64,000 bases of DNA from Powellomyces hirtus. Its lineage: Eukaryota; Chytridiomycota; Chytridiomycetes; Spizellomycetales; Powellomycetaceae. The notes below the pieces were generated by a model that saw only the letters and a program-made list of their open reading frames with translations, was not told where the DNA came from and did not search any database. Positions 1-10,299 of this stretch are shown here, piece by piece. The DNA lies in NCBI GenBank assembly GCA_025526995.1, contig JAHLKG010000003.1, positions 1,612,001 through 1,676,000 of the forward strand, written 5' to 3'. A program made the translations under genes and the position numbers. Each line of letters starts with the position of its first letter. Position 1 is the first letter of the stretch.

Positions 1-36
1 CTGCTCTCGGGGATGTGGGCAGGCAGTATGAGTAAG

Positions 37-221
37 CGCGGTCTGAACGCGTCAGCCAAATCGCCCGCTTTGCATCCCAGGACGCCGTCGTGCAAACTTC
101 CAGCAACCCAGTCTTCAGAACCGTCAATCTGTTCTTGCAGCGCAACATGACCAATTGGCTCATGGATCGCTCCAGTGCTTGGATGTATACCCATCACACA
201 AAGGTCGTCAGTGGTGTTTGA
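37..221 (+). CDS. 3' end of an unknown gene (partial)
   Basis: About 61 codons are open in one frame and end at TGA 219-221. The third codon position is strongly C/G biased, as in the surrounding real exons, and the upstream TAA at 33-35 is followed by an AG that could be a splice acceptor. The peptide ends in TNWLMDRSSAWMYTHHTKVV. I do not recognise the family. The rest of the gene would lie before the window. It converges on the cystathionine gamma-lyase gene, leaving 270 bp of shared 3' region with no other gene. The exon start is inferred. Confidence 0.35.
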
Positions 222-491
222 TGTGGCGCAAGCGTGGTTTGGAAAACTGTTGGAAGCTAAACATAAGATTCACGGTACCACATAGCACACCACATAGCAC
301 CCGCTGCGTTCCTTTTCAAGTTTTGACTGTTTTGTCTAGTAAATAGATAATTGTATCCTACAAAAGAGGGGCGTGGCACGGTAGGCGAGACTTCACGCCA
401 AAGGGGGAATGCCAAAATCCGCTCTATCAAATCAAACTCTGGAGAAAGGAGGCTACCAAAATTACATCTAGCGAAAAAAAGTTCCCCTCAT

Positions 492-1900
492 TCATGGAAT
501 GGCGGCATCCAGACCCGTCTCGATATCCGCAATCAGGTCCTCCGCGTCCTCAACACCGACACTCAATCGAATCAACGAGTCCGTGACACCGAGAGCCTCA
601 CGAGCCTCGGGGGTAAGGGACGCGTGGGTCATGACGGCGGGGAGTTCAGCGAGGGATTCGACGCCGCCGAGGGATTCGGCGAGGGCGAACAGTTTCAGGG
701 TAGAGAGGAACTTGTTGGATGCGTCCAGGTCGCCGTTCTTCAGGCGGAAGGCTACCATGCCGCCAAAACCCTTTTGTTGACGCTTGGCAAGCTCGTGCTG
801 CTTGTGACTGGCGAGACCGGGGTAGATGACTTCGCCGACCTTAGGGTGAGCTTCGAGGAATTTGGAAACAGCCATGGCGTTTTCTTCGTGACGCTTCATT
901 CCTAATGATCGAGGAAGACAAGAAGTCAGCAATCATTCAATGCTTCAACTGATAATGCAATGACTTACGCAAGTGCAGGGTCTTCAATCCTCGGTTAGCC
1001 AAGAAGCAGTCAAACGCACTTGGGACACCACCAATTGAGTTCTGGAGGAATCGCAGTTCGTCACGGATCTCGTCGCTGTTGGTGATGGCCATACCCATCA
1101 CGACATCAGAGTGACCGTTGATGTACTTTGTCACCGAGTGAACAACAATGTCGGCGCCGAGTGTGAGCGGGGTCTGGAAGTAGGGGCTCATGAAAGTGTT
1201 GTCGACGACCAGCAGGGCGCCAGGGTGGGAGTGGACAATGTCGGCGACGGCTTGGATGTCTACGAGGCGGAGGGTGGGATTGGCTGAAACAAAAATTGTG
1301 AGCAAACCTGGCTTTTGCAACATTGGGCTTTGCATGCGGAAAATGGAGATTGTCCAAAGAAACTTACTTGGTGTCTCGATCCAAACGATCTTAGTGTTGC
1401 TCTTCATGGCCTTCTTCAAGTTGTTGGGGTCGTACAAGTCCACAAAGTCGACTTCCACGCCGTTGCGCTTGGCGACTTTGGTAAAGTACCGGAAGGTTCC
1501 TCCGTAGGTATCGTTGACGGAGACAACATGGCCGCCCTGACCAACCATGTTCAGGACGGTGGCGGTGGTGACGGATCCGGACGAGAACGCAAGAGCGTAC
1601 TTTCCCTTCTCGAGCGCCGCAACGGCGACCTCGAAAGCGTTACGAGTCGGGTTGCCCGACCGAGAGTAGTCATAGCCTTTGTGGACTCCAGCGGACGACT
1701 GGGCGAATGTGGTGGAGAGACTGAGGGCCGGGATAACGGCGCCGGTGGTTGGGTCTTGGAAGACGCAAGGAGAGAATAGTGTCAATCGGTGTTTCCGTAA
1801 TTTGTGCTAACAACGCGTAATGCGTGTGTGGCTCACCAGGCTCCTGTCCGGCATGCACGGCCAGCGTTCCGAATCCAGCAGCAGCTTTTGAGTTGGTCAT
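492..1900 (-). CDS. CYS3: cystathionine gamma-lyase
   Basis: A PLP enzyme of reverse transsulfuration that cleaves cystathionine to cysteine, 2-oxobutyrate and ammonia in the cytosol. Exons are 1837-1900, 1368-1754, 969-1283 and 492-901, which join in phase to 391 residues, the usual family length. Visible landmarks are GQEPDPTTGAVIP at the N-terminus, YSRSGNPTRNAFE (substrate and PLP phosphate region), VVDNTFMSPYFQ with the PLP-binding Asp near residue 178, the Schiff-base lysine in SVTKYINGHSDVVMG near residue 203, and the C-terminal GGVESLAELPAVMTHAS. Cystathionine gamma-synthase shares the fold and most motifs, but fungal synthases usually carry a long N-terminal extension that is missing here. 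The lyase call therefore rests on length and C-terminal sequence. Introns are 67-84 nt. Confidence 0.93.
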
Positions 1901-2827
1901 TGTGAATTAATGGGGATATCGAGCGGAAGTGTAGGAAGCGGGGGAATGAAGATGACCACAGAGGACGTGCGACAAGGAGTTTCTATTTAAACTGCGCTGC
2001 GAAAATCAACACTGAAGGTGTATTATAAACCCAACCACAAAAAAAAAACAGAAGCAACACAACAATATGCAGAGACACAGGAGGAAGATCATATGGGGCA
2101 CGAGTGTGCATTTGTTTTTGTGGATTTTGTCAGCCACGGCGAGAAAGTGTGAAATGCGCAGCAACCGATTGCGCGACACACGTGGCCGCTCATTCGCTAA
2201 TAACAAATCCACGACTTTGTCCGAATACATTATGCCGTTTTGGGTTTGAGTGAATTATCATGGCGGTGAGAAAGGCGCCGCGAGTACAATCAACTCAACG
2301 ACACACACAATCTCTCTCATGGTACTCTCGACTGCTTGTATATCTCTGTATATCTGGTGGTAAGCGACCATTGCCATGGCAACCGCCATTCCCAGTGGAA
2401 CGTGCTGTTGTTTGTAGGATATGGAGCGCAGCGTGATGGAGCTATAAAAGCTACATTACGAACCTGGTCATGACCAAAGTCAAATACGCGAGAAGGTATC
2501 TTGAAGAGAGGGTGTTGTCTTGGAAGAATCTTGAGTAAGAGGGACGATGCCGAGACGAGGTGAACCATGGTGGTCGGTCGTGACAGAAGAGACGTAGAAG
2601 ATAGTCTCTGGAATGCGACGGGTGGGGTAAGTTGGTTGAGTGAGCGAGTGGCCAAGCATTTCATTTGCGTACAATACGCGACGCGCAACAAGACACTATG
2701 TAAATAATATGTACCGAAAGAAAACGAATCGGACAGAGTGGGGAGGGGGCAGGGGGGAAGGAAGGGACGGAGAAGGCAAGGACTAGCCTCCTTGACTTTG
2801 TCGTTCTTGTCCCCGTCAATACCATCC
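1901..2827. other. intergenic region between divergent genes
   Basis: About 930 bp separate the divergent lyase gene and the small gene starting at 2828. It should hold both promoters. I see a poly-A run near 2040-2048 but no convincing gene. Open frames on the minus strand here have no family resemblance. Confidence 0.4.
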
Positions 2828-3298
2828 ATGTCATCATCGTCATCAAACCAGTCAATCACGTCGAGCTACTCTTCCCCTTCCTCAGCAGGGTCCGATATCA
2901 CCACCACCCAGTACCGTCCGCCTTCCCCTCCAAATTATAGATTGAAGAACTGTTGGCGTGCGATCGAGAAGCCCTTCATGGCAGTCAAAGATTACATCAG
3001 ATTCCCCTGCGTTTCCAAGCCAGCTAATATGTTGGATGCGACAAGGGTCGTCTCAAGCAATTCGCGTCTTGTCCGTGCGCGCCACGAGGAAGCGATTTGG
3101 TCCGCAGAGTTGAACTATCGCGCGCTGCTTGAAAGTGAGCTGGAACCGCTTGAGGAGCAGCCGGAATACATCTCAGAGGCAGAATCACACGCGTTCTTGA
3201 TGGAGGTGCCAGAGGAGTATTCTGCGGAGATGGAGGCTGGAGCGGCGAAGCGGGGGTGGAAGCGGAGGAGGAAGGAGGAGAAGCAAATTTTGCGGTAG
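2828..3298 (+). CDS. hypothetical protein, 156 aa
   Basis: Intronless frame from ATG 2828. I chose this over an upstream ATG because the preceding residues are low-complexity Arg/Gly. The first ~40 residues are Ser/Thr/Pro rich and probably disordered. The middle, about residues 45-75 (NCWRAIEKPFMAVKDYIRFP), looks structured. Residues 85-130 are rich in Glu and Leu and could form helices. The tail is basic (KRGWKRRRKEEKQ), a possible nuclear signal. No family is recognised. Frame length and codon bias support a real gene; function is unknown. Confidence 0.55.
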   Translation: MSSSSSNQSITSSYSSPSSAGSDITTTQYRPPSPPNYRLKNCWRAIEKPFMAVKDYIRFPCVSKPANMLDATRVVSSNSRLVRARHEEAIWSAELNYRALLESELEPLEEQPEYISEAESHAFLMEVPEEYSAEMEAGAAKRGWKRRRKEEKQILR

Positions 3299-3551
3299 CT
3301 TAGGTGCAATGTATCATTGTGGAAAACATGGTCCGAAGCATTTTACTTTTTGTTTTACAACTATTTTATATGTTAGGCATGTATATACTAAACAAACTTG
3401 GGAGGAAGACGGGGAGAGAAAGGGAATCACTACATAGAGGTGCCTCCCACCCACGATTAGATCTACAAAATCTACGCACAAACTAAACGCCCATGTTCAC
3501 TACGCCATCGTGCCTAGCACAACGACCCAACCGTTCTCTCGCTTATCAACT

Positions 3552-6500
3552 CTACAACGGATGATCAGGCGTCATCAACGCCGTCTCGATGCCCTTCACG
3601 CACCGTTCAATCTTCAAGGCCGCCAGTGTCCCCGCTCGATCGGGGTGCGTAATTGTCTTGACGAGATTCGCGAGCGGCACGAGTCTCCGCACGGGTTTAT
3701 CAAGCAACTGGTCGGCTGGGTTCCTTCCCAACGCGCTGCCATCGTCCGTGCATCGGGTCGTGGTTGACGAACTGGCCTTTGTACCGTTGGCGGATACGAA
3801 TGTTGGGTCTGAGGCGAGGAACGCGGTCCATTTGAAATGGGTCCTCGCGTGATCCATGAGCATTTGGACGGGTGTGGCGGTAGTGGTGATCGAGTTTTGA
3901 CTTTGGAAGAGCGCGGCGACCGCGCGGGCGAGGACAGCGTAAGTAGCATAAACCGAGATGGCCGCACTCGCGAATTTCAAAAACTGGGCGCTCAATGTCT
4001 TCAAATGCGCGGCGGTGGGCGTGAACGCCGCTACTCGCAAGTACGGCAACAATTGCTGTTTATGCAGCGTGAGGATTTGCACGAGGGTGGTGTTGATTTG
4101 GTTGTACAGTTCGATTTCGTCATCGTGCAGATGTGCTGTTGGTGTGGTGGTGGTGGACCCGGAGTTGCCTGGTTTGGAGGCGGTGGCGGGTGAGGACGGG
4201 GACGCGGTGGAGGAGGAGGTTCCGGAGGAGGAAGATGATGAGGAGGTGGATGTGGATGAGGTATGGGACGCGCGCCGGGCGTCGCGTTTCCGTTGGCGGA
4301 GGTGAGCGTGGAGGAATTCTTGGGCGATGGTGAGGTCGTGGATGAAGGTTTCCTACAAATGCGTCAAATCACACAAGGTAAGTATGCCATCAAAACAATG
4401 CAAAAGAATCAGTAGTCATGACAATCCTTACCTCACTCAACAACAACTGCGCAACACTCTTCTCTCTCTGTTTCTCGCACTTCCGTAAATGGGCACTCTC
4501 CTGTCGTTCCCTATCCGACGCCACCGCTGACAACGGCGGCGGCGAGTGTGACCGAGGCACAGCCGCACCCCTAACAGTTACCACCGGGGACATGACCGGC
4601 CTATTATACCCATTCACACCCGCCTGAGTATTGATCCTCATTGCCGGTGATGCCGGGAGCGGGGACGATGGCGGCGGGGTGGGGAGGTACGTGGGGAGGT
4701 AAGGGATGAGGAGGTTGAGATGTTCGGGTGTGTGGGCACCTTCTTCGTGTTTCTGCTGCTGCTGTTGTTCAACTTGTTGTTGTGATGGAGGTGGTGGTGG
4801 GAGAGGCGCCAACGGAGCCGGAGCAGCAGCAGCAACAGCTGGTGGAGGCGGATGATGATAATAATGATCATCACGTTCATCATCCTGATGCGCGAGTTGC
4901 GGGGGCGGTGGGAGTGCAACCGAGGGTGGCGGGCCCGCAACACCCACTATGGCCGTATGATGGTTGTGGTGTTGTTGTTGGTGCTGGATCTTGACGCGTT
5001 CTCCAACCTCGTTGACCTCCATGTTGTCATGGTCGAAACGCGGGTGGCGCGGGGAACCCATTTGTTCGATGCTGGAGCGGGCGGGGGAGCGCGGAAGAGG
5101 GGATGTTGGAGGTGGTGGGCTGTTGAGGAAAGCGTACATTGGGGAGTGCAGGTGTTGTTGTTGATGATGTTGATGTTGCTGATGTGATGTGTGTTCCTCT
5201 GCGAAGGTGGTGGTTGTCGAGATCTTCAGCTGGGGTTGTTTGTAAGCTGCCGGCAATGCGTGCGCCAACGGACGCGGTGAGCTAGTCGAGGCCGGAATAC
5301 TCCCATCTTCATCCACCACCTCTTCCTCCCTTACAAACCCACCACCACCACTACTCTCCGCTTCTCCACGCAGCATCGCCAACTCTTGCCCACCCCGCTG
5401 TTCCGCACGCGGGGTGTCCGGTTTCTCCTTCTCTTCCACTTGCACCGCACTATCGGGAATCTCGGTGTGCAGGATAGCCGCCAGGGCATCCTGGGTCCAA
5501 TCTTTAGACGGGGCGCGATGTTCGGGTAAAGAGGGACTACTGCCGCCACTACCACTTCCAATACCATTCCTCCCACCACCACCCAGGGTTCCAAACGTGC
5601 TGCTTTCGTACCCGGTAGGCGTGGCAGGAGAAGTCAAATTTATGTCTACTTTCTTGTCTTCTTCCTCCATTCCGTTCTCAACTCTCTCAAAATCCGCCGC
5701 ATATGTTAACGGATCCGTAATCACCGTCAACGGCGTCGACGTGCGTCTCGAATCCTCCCACCGGATCGTGCAATTACTATCCGTATCCGACAAAGCCGCG
5801 GCGCGATCATCGCCATAAGCCGATTCTGCTTCACTGTAGCCCTGAGAGGCTGTGATGAACGAATTGGGTGTGTCGGGTCTCGATCGCAAGTCGTCATTGT
5901 CGGTTTCATCGTCCGAAATGACGAGTGGGGAAATGAGGGGCGCGGAGCTCATGACGCTCGCGTGTCGGTCGTATAGCCGTTCCATGGATGTTCGGACGGC
6001 GGGGACGGGGGAAGGTAAAGGCGGGAGTTTTATTTCCAGGGGTGCAGATACTGGTTGCTGTTGTTGGCGGTTGAACCGCAAGTGTTCCATTGAAGTATTG
6101 ACGGCCGGGATTGGGGACGGCAGGGGCGGGAGCGAGTCCGGTCGGGAGTACGTATACATTGAATAAAGGGACTCCCCGCTCTTGGGTCTAGACGCGAGAG
6201 ATTCATAGCTCTTATGTCTGAACGCGAGTGATTCAACGCTTTTATGTCTCATATCGCGCGAATGGTGGTGATGGTCGGTCTCTGATTTGATGACAAGGGC
6301 AGGCCCCGCCCACCCCTGTCGTCTGGCCTGTTTCTCGAGCGCCGCAATCGTTTTGATGATTCTCAGAGCCGGCTTTTTTGCAATATCACTGTTGTTCTCA
6401 TAATTGTTGTCGGTCTCCACGGTAAGGAGGTCCGCGACCGCAAAAATATGTTTATTCTTCACCCCGACCGTTTTGCACAACTCGAGAAAGAAGATGACTT

Positions 6501-7983
6501 TATGCACCGTGAATTCGGGTCCCTTGGCGAGGAGGGCGCATTGCGTGCGCGGGTATAGTGTGCAGGCGAGTTGGCAGAGAATGTCGCCTGAGCGGAGGAA
6601 GGTGATTAGGTCTTGCGGTTGTTTGCTGTTGTCGGAGGTGGGAAGGATATTGAGAGCTTGTCGAATCCAAGTGAGGACCCGAGGCGCTTGTTCCGCGTAC
6701 TGCGCTGCGGATCGGTCTTGATAGTTGGAAAGCCGCCGGTGATTGTATCCCATTGCGGAGTCATCCGAGAAGTGACCGTTCGATATCCGGTTGTAATTGT
6801 TGTAACTGTCCGGTTGTTTGTGTTCAAACTTGTTGTTTGCAGAGAGTTTATCGATATTGGCAGAGAGGATGAAGGTATGGTCCGAGTTGAGCAGTTTCAT
6901 GAAATCGATTTCGGTGGAAGTGGGTGTGGCGGCGCCGGGTTGGAATCCTTCGCCGTTGGCGAGGATTTGTTGGTAGGCCATCGAGATGCGGTCGAGGTGG
7001 TTGCGCAGTCCTGCGGCGCGCTTCGAGTGGCGCTTTGACGAGGCTGGTGACGCTGATGCGGCGGCGGCGGCGGCGGCGGTGACAGCAGCTGGGTGTTGAG
7101 GCGGCAAGAATGTCTTTGTCGTGGTTTGAGGAGCAGAGGGAGGTGAAGGTGGCGGTGAGGGATGTGACGGTTGGGGTGACGGTGTTGCAGTCGTCATTAC
7201 TACTGCCTGCTTCATTTCCTCAATTTGCGGTATTCTGAAGTCCGGGGATACATCCCGCTCGGCAGATGGTGGCAGGACATCAGCAGCCGACATGGGTCCA
7301 TGATCATGATCCAGCACCTTGACCATCGTTATCGGTTCCGGCGCCTCATGTTTAGGCGACGACGGGGGCGTATCAGTCTTGTCAGGCGTTGGTAACGGGT
7401 TCGCCATATCCCTAAACGGTGAATCGCTGCCACTTCCCCCCGAATCCTCCATGTATCTGTACTCGTCACTTGCGGCCTGACTAGCCGACGCAGCATCCTC
7501 ATGCGGTCCGTCCTCCACCCGCCCGTTCTTCCCTCCCACTTTCACACTCGTCGGAACTTGCTTGGTCCCACTCATCATCCTCCTCCTAACCACATACCCC
7601 CTCCACCTTTTCTGAATCCTCACCGCCGCCCACACCTCCCGTCTCCTCCCCGTCAAATCCTGCAACACCCGTTCCCCCCGGGGCGACAAATGCACCGCAC
7701 TCGCATCCTCGGGAATCCAGATATCATGCGGCGCAAGTCGCGCCGTCGACAGAAAATACATGCACACGCTCTGGATATGGGTGTACGGCATATGCGGGTC
7801 CAGGTGCGCCGCGACAAACGTCAGGTAGAATTCGGGCATGCTGAAATCGAGCTGGCGGGGGTAGGTACGCGGGGTGGAGTGCGTGGGGGTGGAGGTCGGC
7901 CGGCCCGTGTGGTACTGGGGTTGCGGGTGTGGGATGTAGGGGGTGGATAGACCTGCTGTCGGGGCATGGGTGGTTCCGGGCAT
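3552..7983 (-). CDS. IQ-motif / calponin-homology / RhoGEF (DH) protein
   Basis: Exons 4432-7983 and 3552-4352 (79 nt intron) join in phase to 1450 residues. An IQ motif (RIQKRWRGYVVRRR, near residue 120) should bind calmodulin or a light chain. A calponin-homology domain lies near 430-570 (LTWIRQALNILP, FLRSGDILCQLACTLYP, FFLELCKTVGVKNKHIF). The C-terminus is a DH domain: it starts at SVAQLLLSEETFIHDLTIAQ, which spans the intron, and ends with DKPVRRLVPLANLVKTI, the helix that contacts Rho GTPases. A Ser-rich insert interrupts the first DH helices. Between CH and DH lie ~600 disordered residues rich in Pro, Gln, His and Ser. Family knowledge: Cdc24 and Vav also pair CH with DH but add a PH domain. 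None is found here, as the protein stops about 25 residues after the conserved helix. The predicted role is Rho/Cdc42 activation for polarity or cytoskeleton. An ATG 120 bp further upstream is also open, and I favour 7983. Confidence 0.82.
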
Positions 7984-9143
7984 TTTGGGGGGAAATGTAC
8001 AAAGTGGGGTAGGGAAGGTAGATGCGGTGGCGGGCGCCGCAGCCGAGAACAATCGTACAGTGGAAGATAGCCAAGACGTACAAGATATCAACCTCAACTT
8101 CACACTCCGCCTACTGTATCTACAATAACAATCTAGTCCTGAAGAGCGTCAACACTACTTTTACAAAACGGCGAAGGAGGGGCCGCGATTTTCACACTTC
8201 ACACTTTGCGCTTGAAGGGAGTTGCGGCGCATTTGTCTCACCTCGCGTCACACACTGTCGCACACGTACCGCTAACTGAGTTGCGGCGTGGCGATTTCAC
8301 ACTTGTCTCGTGCTCCTAGTCTTGTTACACGGGTGACAAAGTGCAAATGCCACCCAATCACATCACGGTATCGATACGGCTACGAAGTCATGACTCATTA
8401 CCAATTTGACTTTGACATTGTGCCTGCTGTTTACCGTGGCCTCATACAATTGTATGCCTTTGCTGGCTGCCACGCCATTTTGAAAAGATGAGGGAAAATA
8501 AAGAGACCATTCTGGAAGGGAGAGGGAAGGGGATGAGAAAAAATCAAAAACGTGACCGACCGACGGAGCAGGTGAATTGAGTTGCTGAAGAGATGTGAGC
8601 GAAAACCCCTATTTCATCGAATTCGCATCTTGGTGGTTATCTCGTATTAGTGTTACTTTTGTACATGATTCGATTACCCCTCCTTCTTCTTTTGCTCCCT
8701 ACGGTGTAGCGCTCCCTTCTTTTACCCTCTTTTGTGTGTGATGTTGGCAACGCTTTTTACATAGCTGCGAATAAAATTGGCAGCATCGGAGCTGCGGTTG
8801 GGAAGACACTGGGCTGTATTGCTTCCGTATTAAGCTGCAACCTTACTGTATACATAGCGAATTGATACACTACATAGTTATATCGACATTTAGTAGCAGA
8901 TTATGCGCAGAAGACTTTGGGCTTTCAAAAAAACCTCGTGCTACAAATAGGTATCTTTCTACGATTGCACTCATAAAGAACATCCTCAGGCCCCAATTCA
9001 GGTGCTCTAGTTACAGCTGGCAGTTGAACCTGTTCCCAAAGAACGGCTCCAGCTACTCCCAGACGGTGCTGCGATTCCCGTTTGACGTTCGTGCAAATTT
9101 GACAGCCTCATAGTTATTGTTCGAAGGTCGCTTTCACATTCGT
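7984..9143. other. intergenic region
   Basis: About 1.16 kb between the start of the IQ/CH/DH gene and the end of the small gene at 9144. I find no supported coding exon or RNA gene. It includes the 5' region of the IQ/CH/DH gene. Confidence 0.4.
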
Positions 9144-9424
9144 TCAGATTTTGCTTGGTCTGTAGGTGCTCAGCACCTTCAATTGTTCCTCTTTCTCCGT
9201 TCGCTGCCTTTCCAGTGTCTCGATACTCTTTCGATTTGATTCACGCCCCTCCTTTCGCTCCTCCATCACTTTATTGAATGCTTCCATACGGTTCTTCTGA
9301 TCTGGTGACTGTAAGAGTGCCAGAAACATGAGCAACAACGCAACGCAACGGGGCGTGGAGCTTTTGCATCGGGGTTAACCTACCCAATATTTGTAGTACG
9401 CCAAGGTTGCAACGACGATGATAA
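9144..9424 (-). CDS. possible small membrane protein with basic coiled tail (5' end unresolved)
   Basis: Two exons can be joined: 9384-9424 and 9144-9308, separated by a 75 nt GT..AG intron. The first encodes a hydrophobic stretch (IIVVATLAYYKYW) fit for one membrane span. The second encodes a charged, probably helical tail (MEERKEGRESNRKSIETLER) ending at TAA. An in-frame TAA at 9441-9443 means the true start must lie in a further upstream exon that I could not place. The layout of a short N-terminal anchor plus helical tail resembles small mitochondrial inner-membrane proteins, but no family is recognised. Coding status is uncertain. Confidence 0.35.
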
Positions 9425-9752
9425 CTGCGATGGTTGGCGATTAACCGTCGCATTTGTCTTATACACACTGGTCTATTTACGGTAGGCAGCGCCTCAGGTG
9501 TCGCGGTTCCAATGTTTGTTCCCTGGAGATTTTATAGCCTTGGTTTGATAGCCGTTCGTTTTGTCTAATGCAGAGAGAAAGTCTCGTCTATTAGGGGCCG
9601 CTGTAGGGAGCGCACGGCTTTGGTTTTCAACACCCTGAGCTTTTTGTTTTGTGGTCAAGGCTTTTGATCATCATTGCAATGTACCTTGGGCCCATCTCAA
9701 ATTTGCCTATCTGAGGTTGGGTCTGTGACTTGTTTTACTTTCAGTGAATGAT

Positions 9753-9758
9753 AAAAAA
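9753..9758 (-). terminator. RNA polymerase III terminator of the tRNA
   Basis: A run of six T on the minus strand, 18 nt past the 3' end of the tRNA, with further T-rich sequence before it. This is the usual Pol III stop signal. Confidence 0.6.
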
Positions 9759-9776
9759 GAAAAGAAAGATCGCGCA

Positions 9777-9848
9777 GCCCGATGCGGGTCTCGAACCCGC
9801 AGCCTTGAGGTTAAAAGCCTCACGCTCTGCCGATTGAGCTAACCGGGC
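9777..9848 (-). tRNA. tRNA-Lys(UUU)
   Basis: 72 nt intronless cloverleaf. The 7 bp acceptor stem includes one G-U pair, the 4 bp D stem is GCTC/GAGC, the anticodon stem is TGAGG/CCTCA with loop CTTTTAA (anticodon TTT), the variable loop is 5 nt, and the T stem is GCGGG/CCCGC with loop TTCGAGA. The A and B box promoters are the D and T arms. The genomic base after the acceptor stem reads U at position 73, where eukaryotic tRNA-Lys normally has G. No CCA is encoded, as expected. Confidence 0.97.
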
Positions 9849-10299
9849 GGCATCTGCAGATTCTGCTAATCGAGCGTCAAGCAGCAACACATCCCATCAT
9901 CCGAGGGTGTTTTGTAGGACTTTTTTTCGATCGTAGTTATTAAATCACAAGTGTCAACCAAATGAAGTCAAATACAAGACTAGATGCGTAATTTAGCACA
10001 AGTGCGAAGGGGGGTATGTATATTAAATATAAAGCAAAAACCGGAAATCTGGCAACCGCGTACACACGGCGCGCGGGGGGACAGAAAGTGGGGATGTTGA
10101 TGAAGCAAAAAATGCTCAACAGCTTGACTCGAATCAACCTCTCCAAGCCGACGACGGATACAGCGGCGGCTGCGACAGCTGGTCTAGTGAAGTGGGTGTT
10201 GCTGTAGGTGGTGCGGATGATAAGTTATCAACCCTTCCCTATCGTTTCCATTCCGGCAGCGGCAGTTGCCGCGGTGCCTGGGCAGAAGCGGGTGATGTG

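Noticed and set aside
4437..8128. Many long plus-strand ORFs across the IQ/CH/DH gene
   Set aside because: Antisense shadows of a GC-rich low-complexity gene; no domains.
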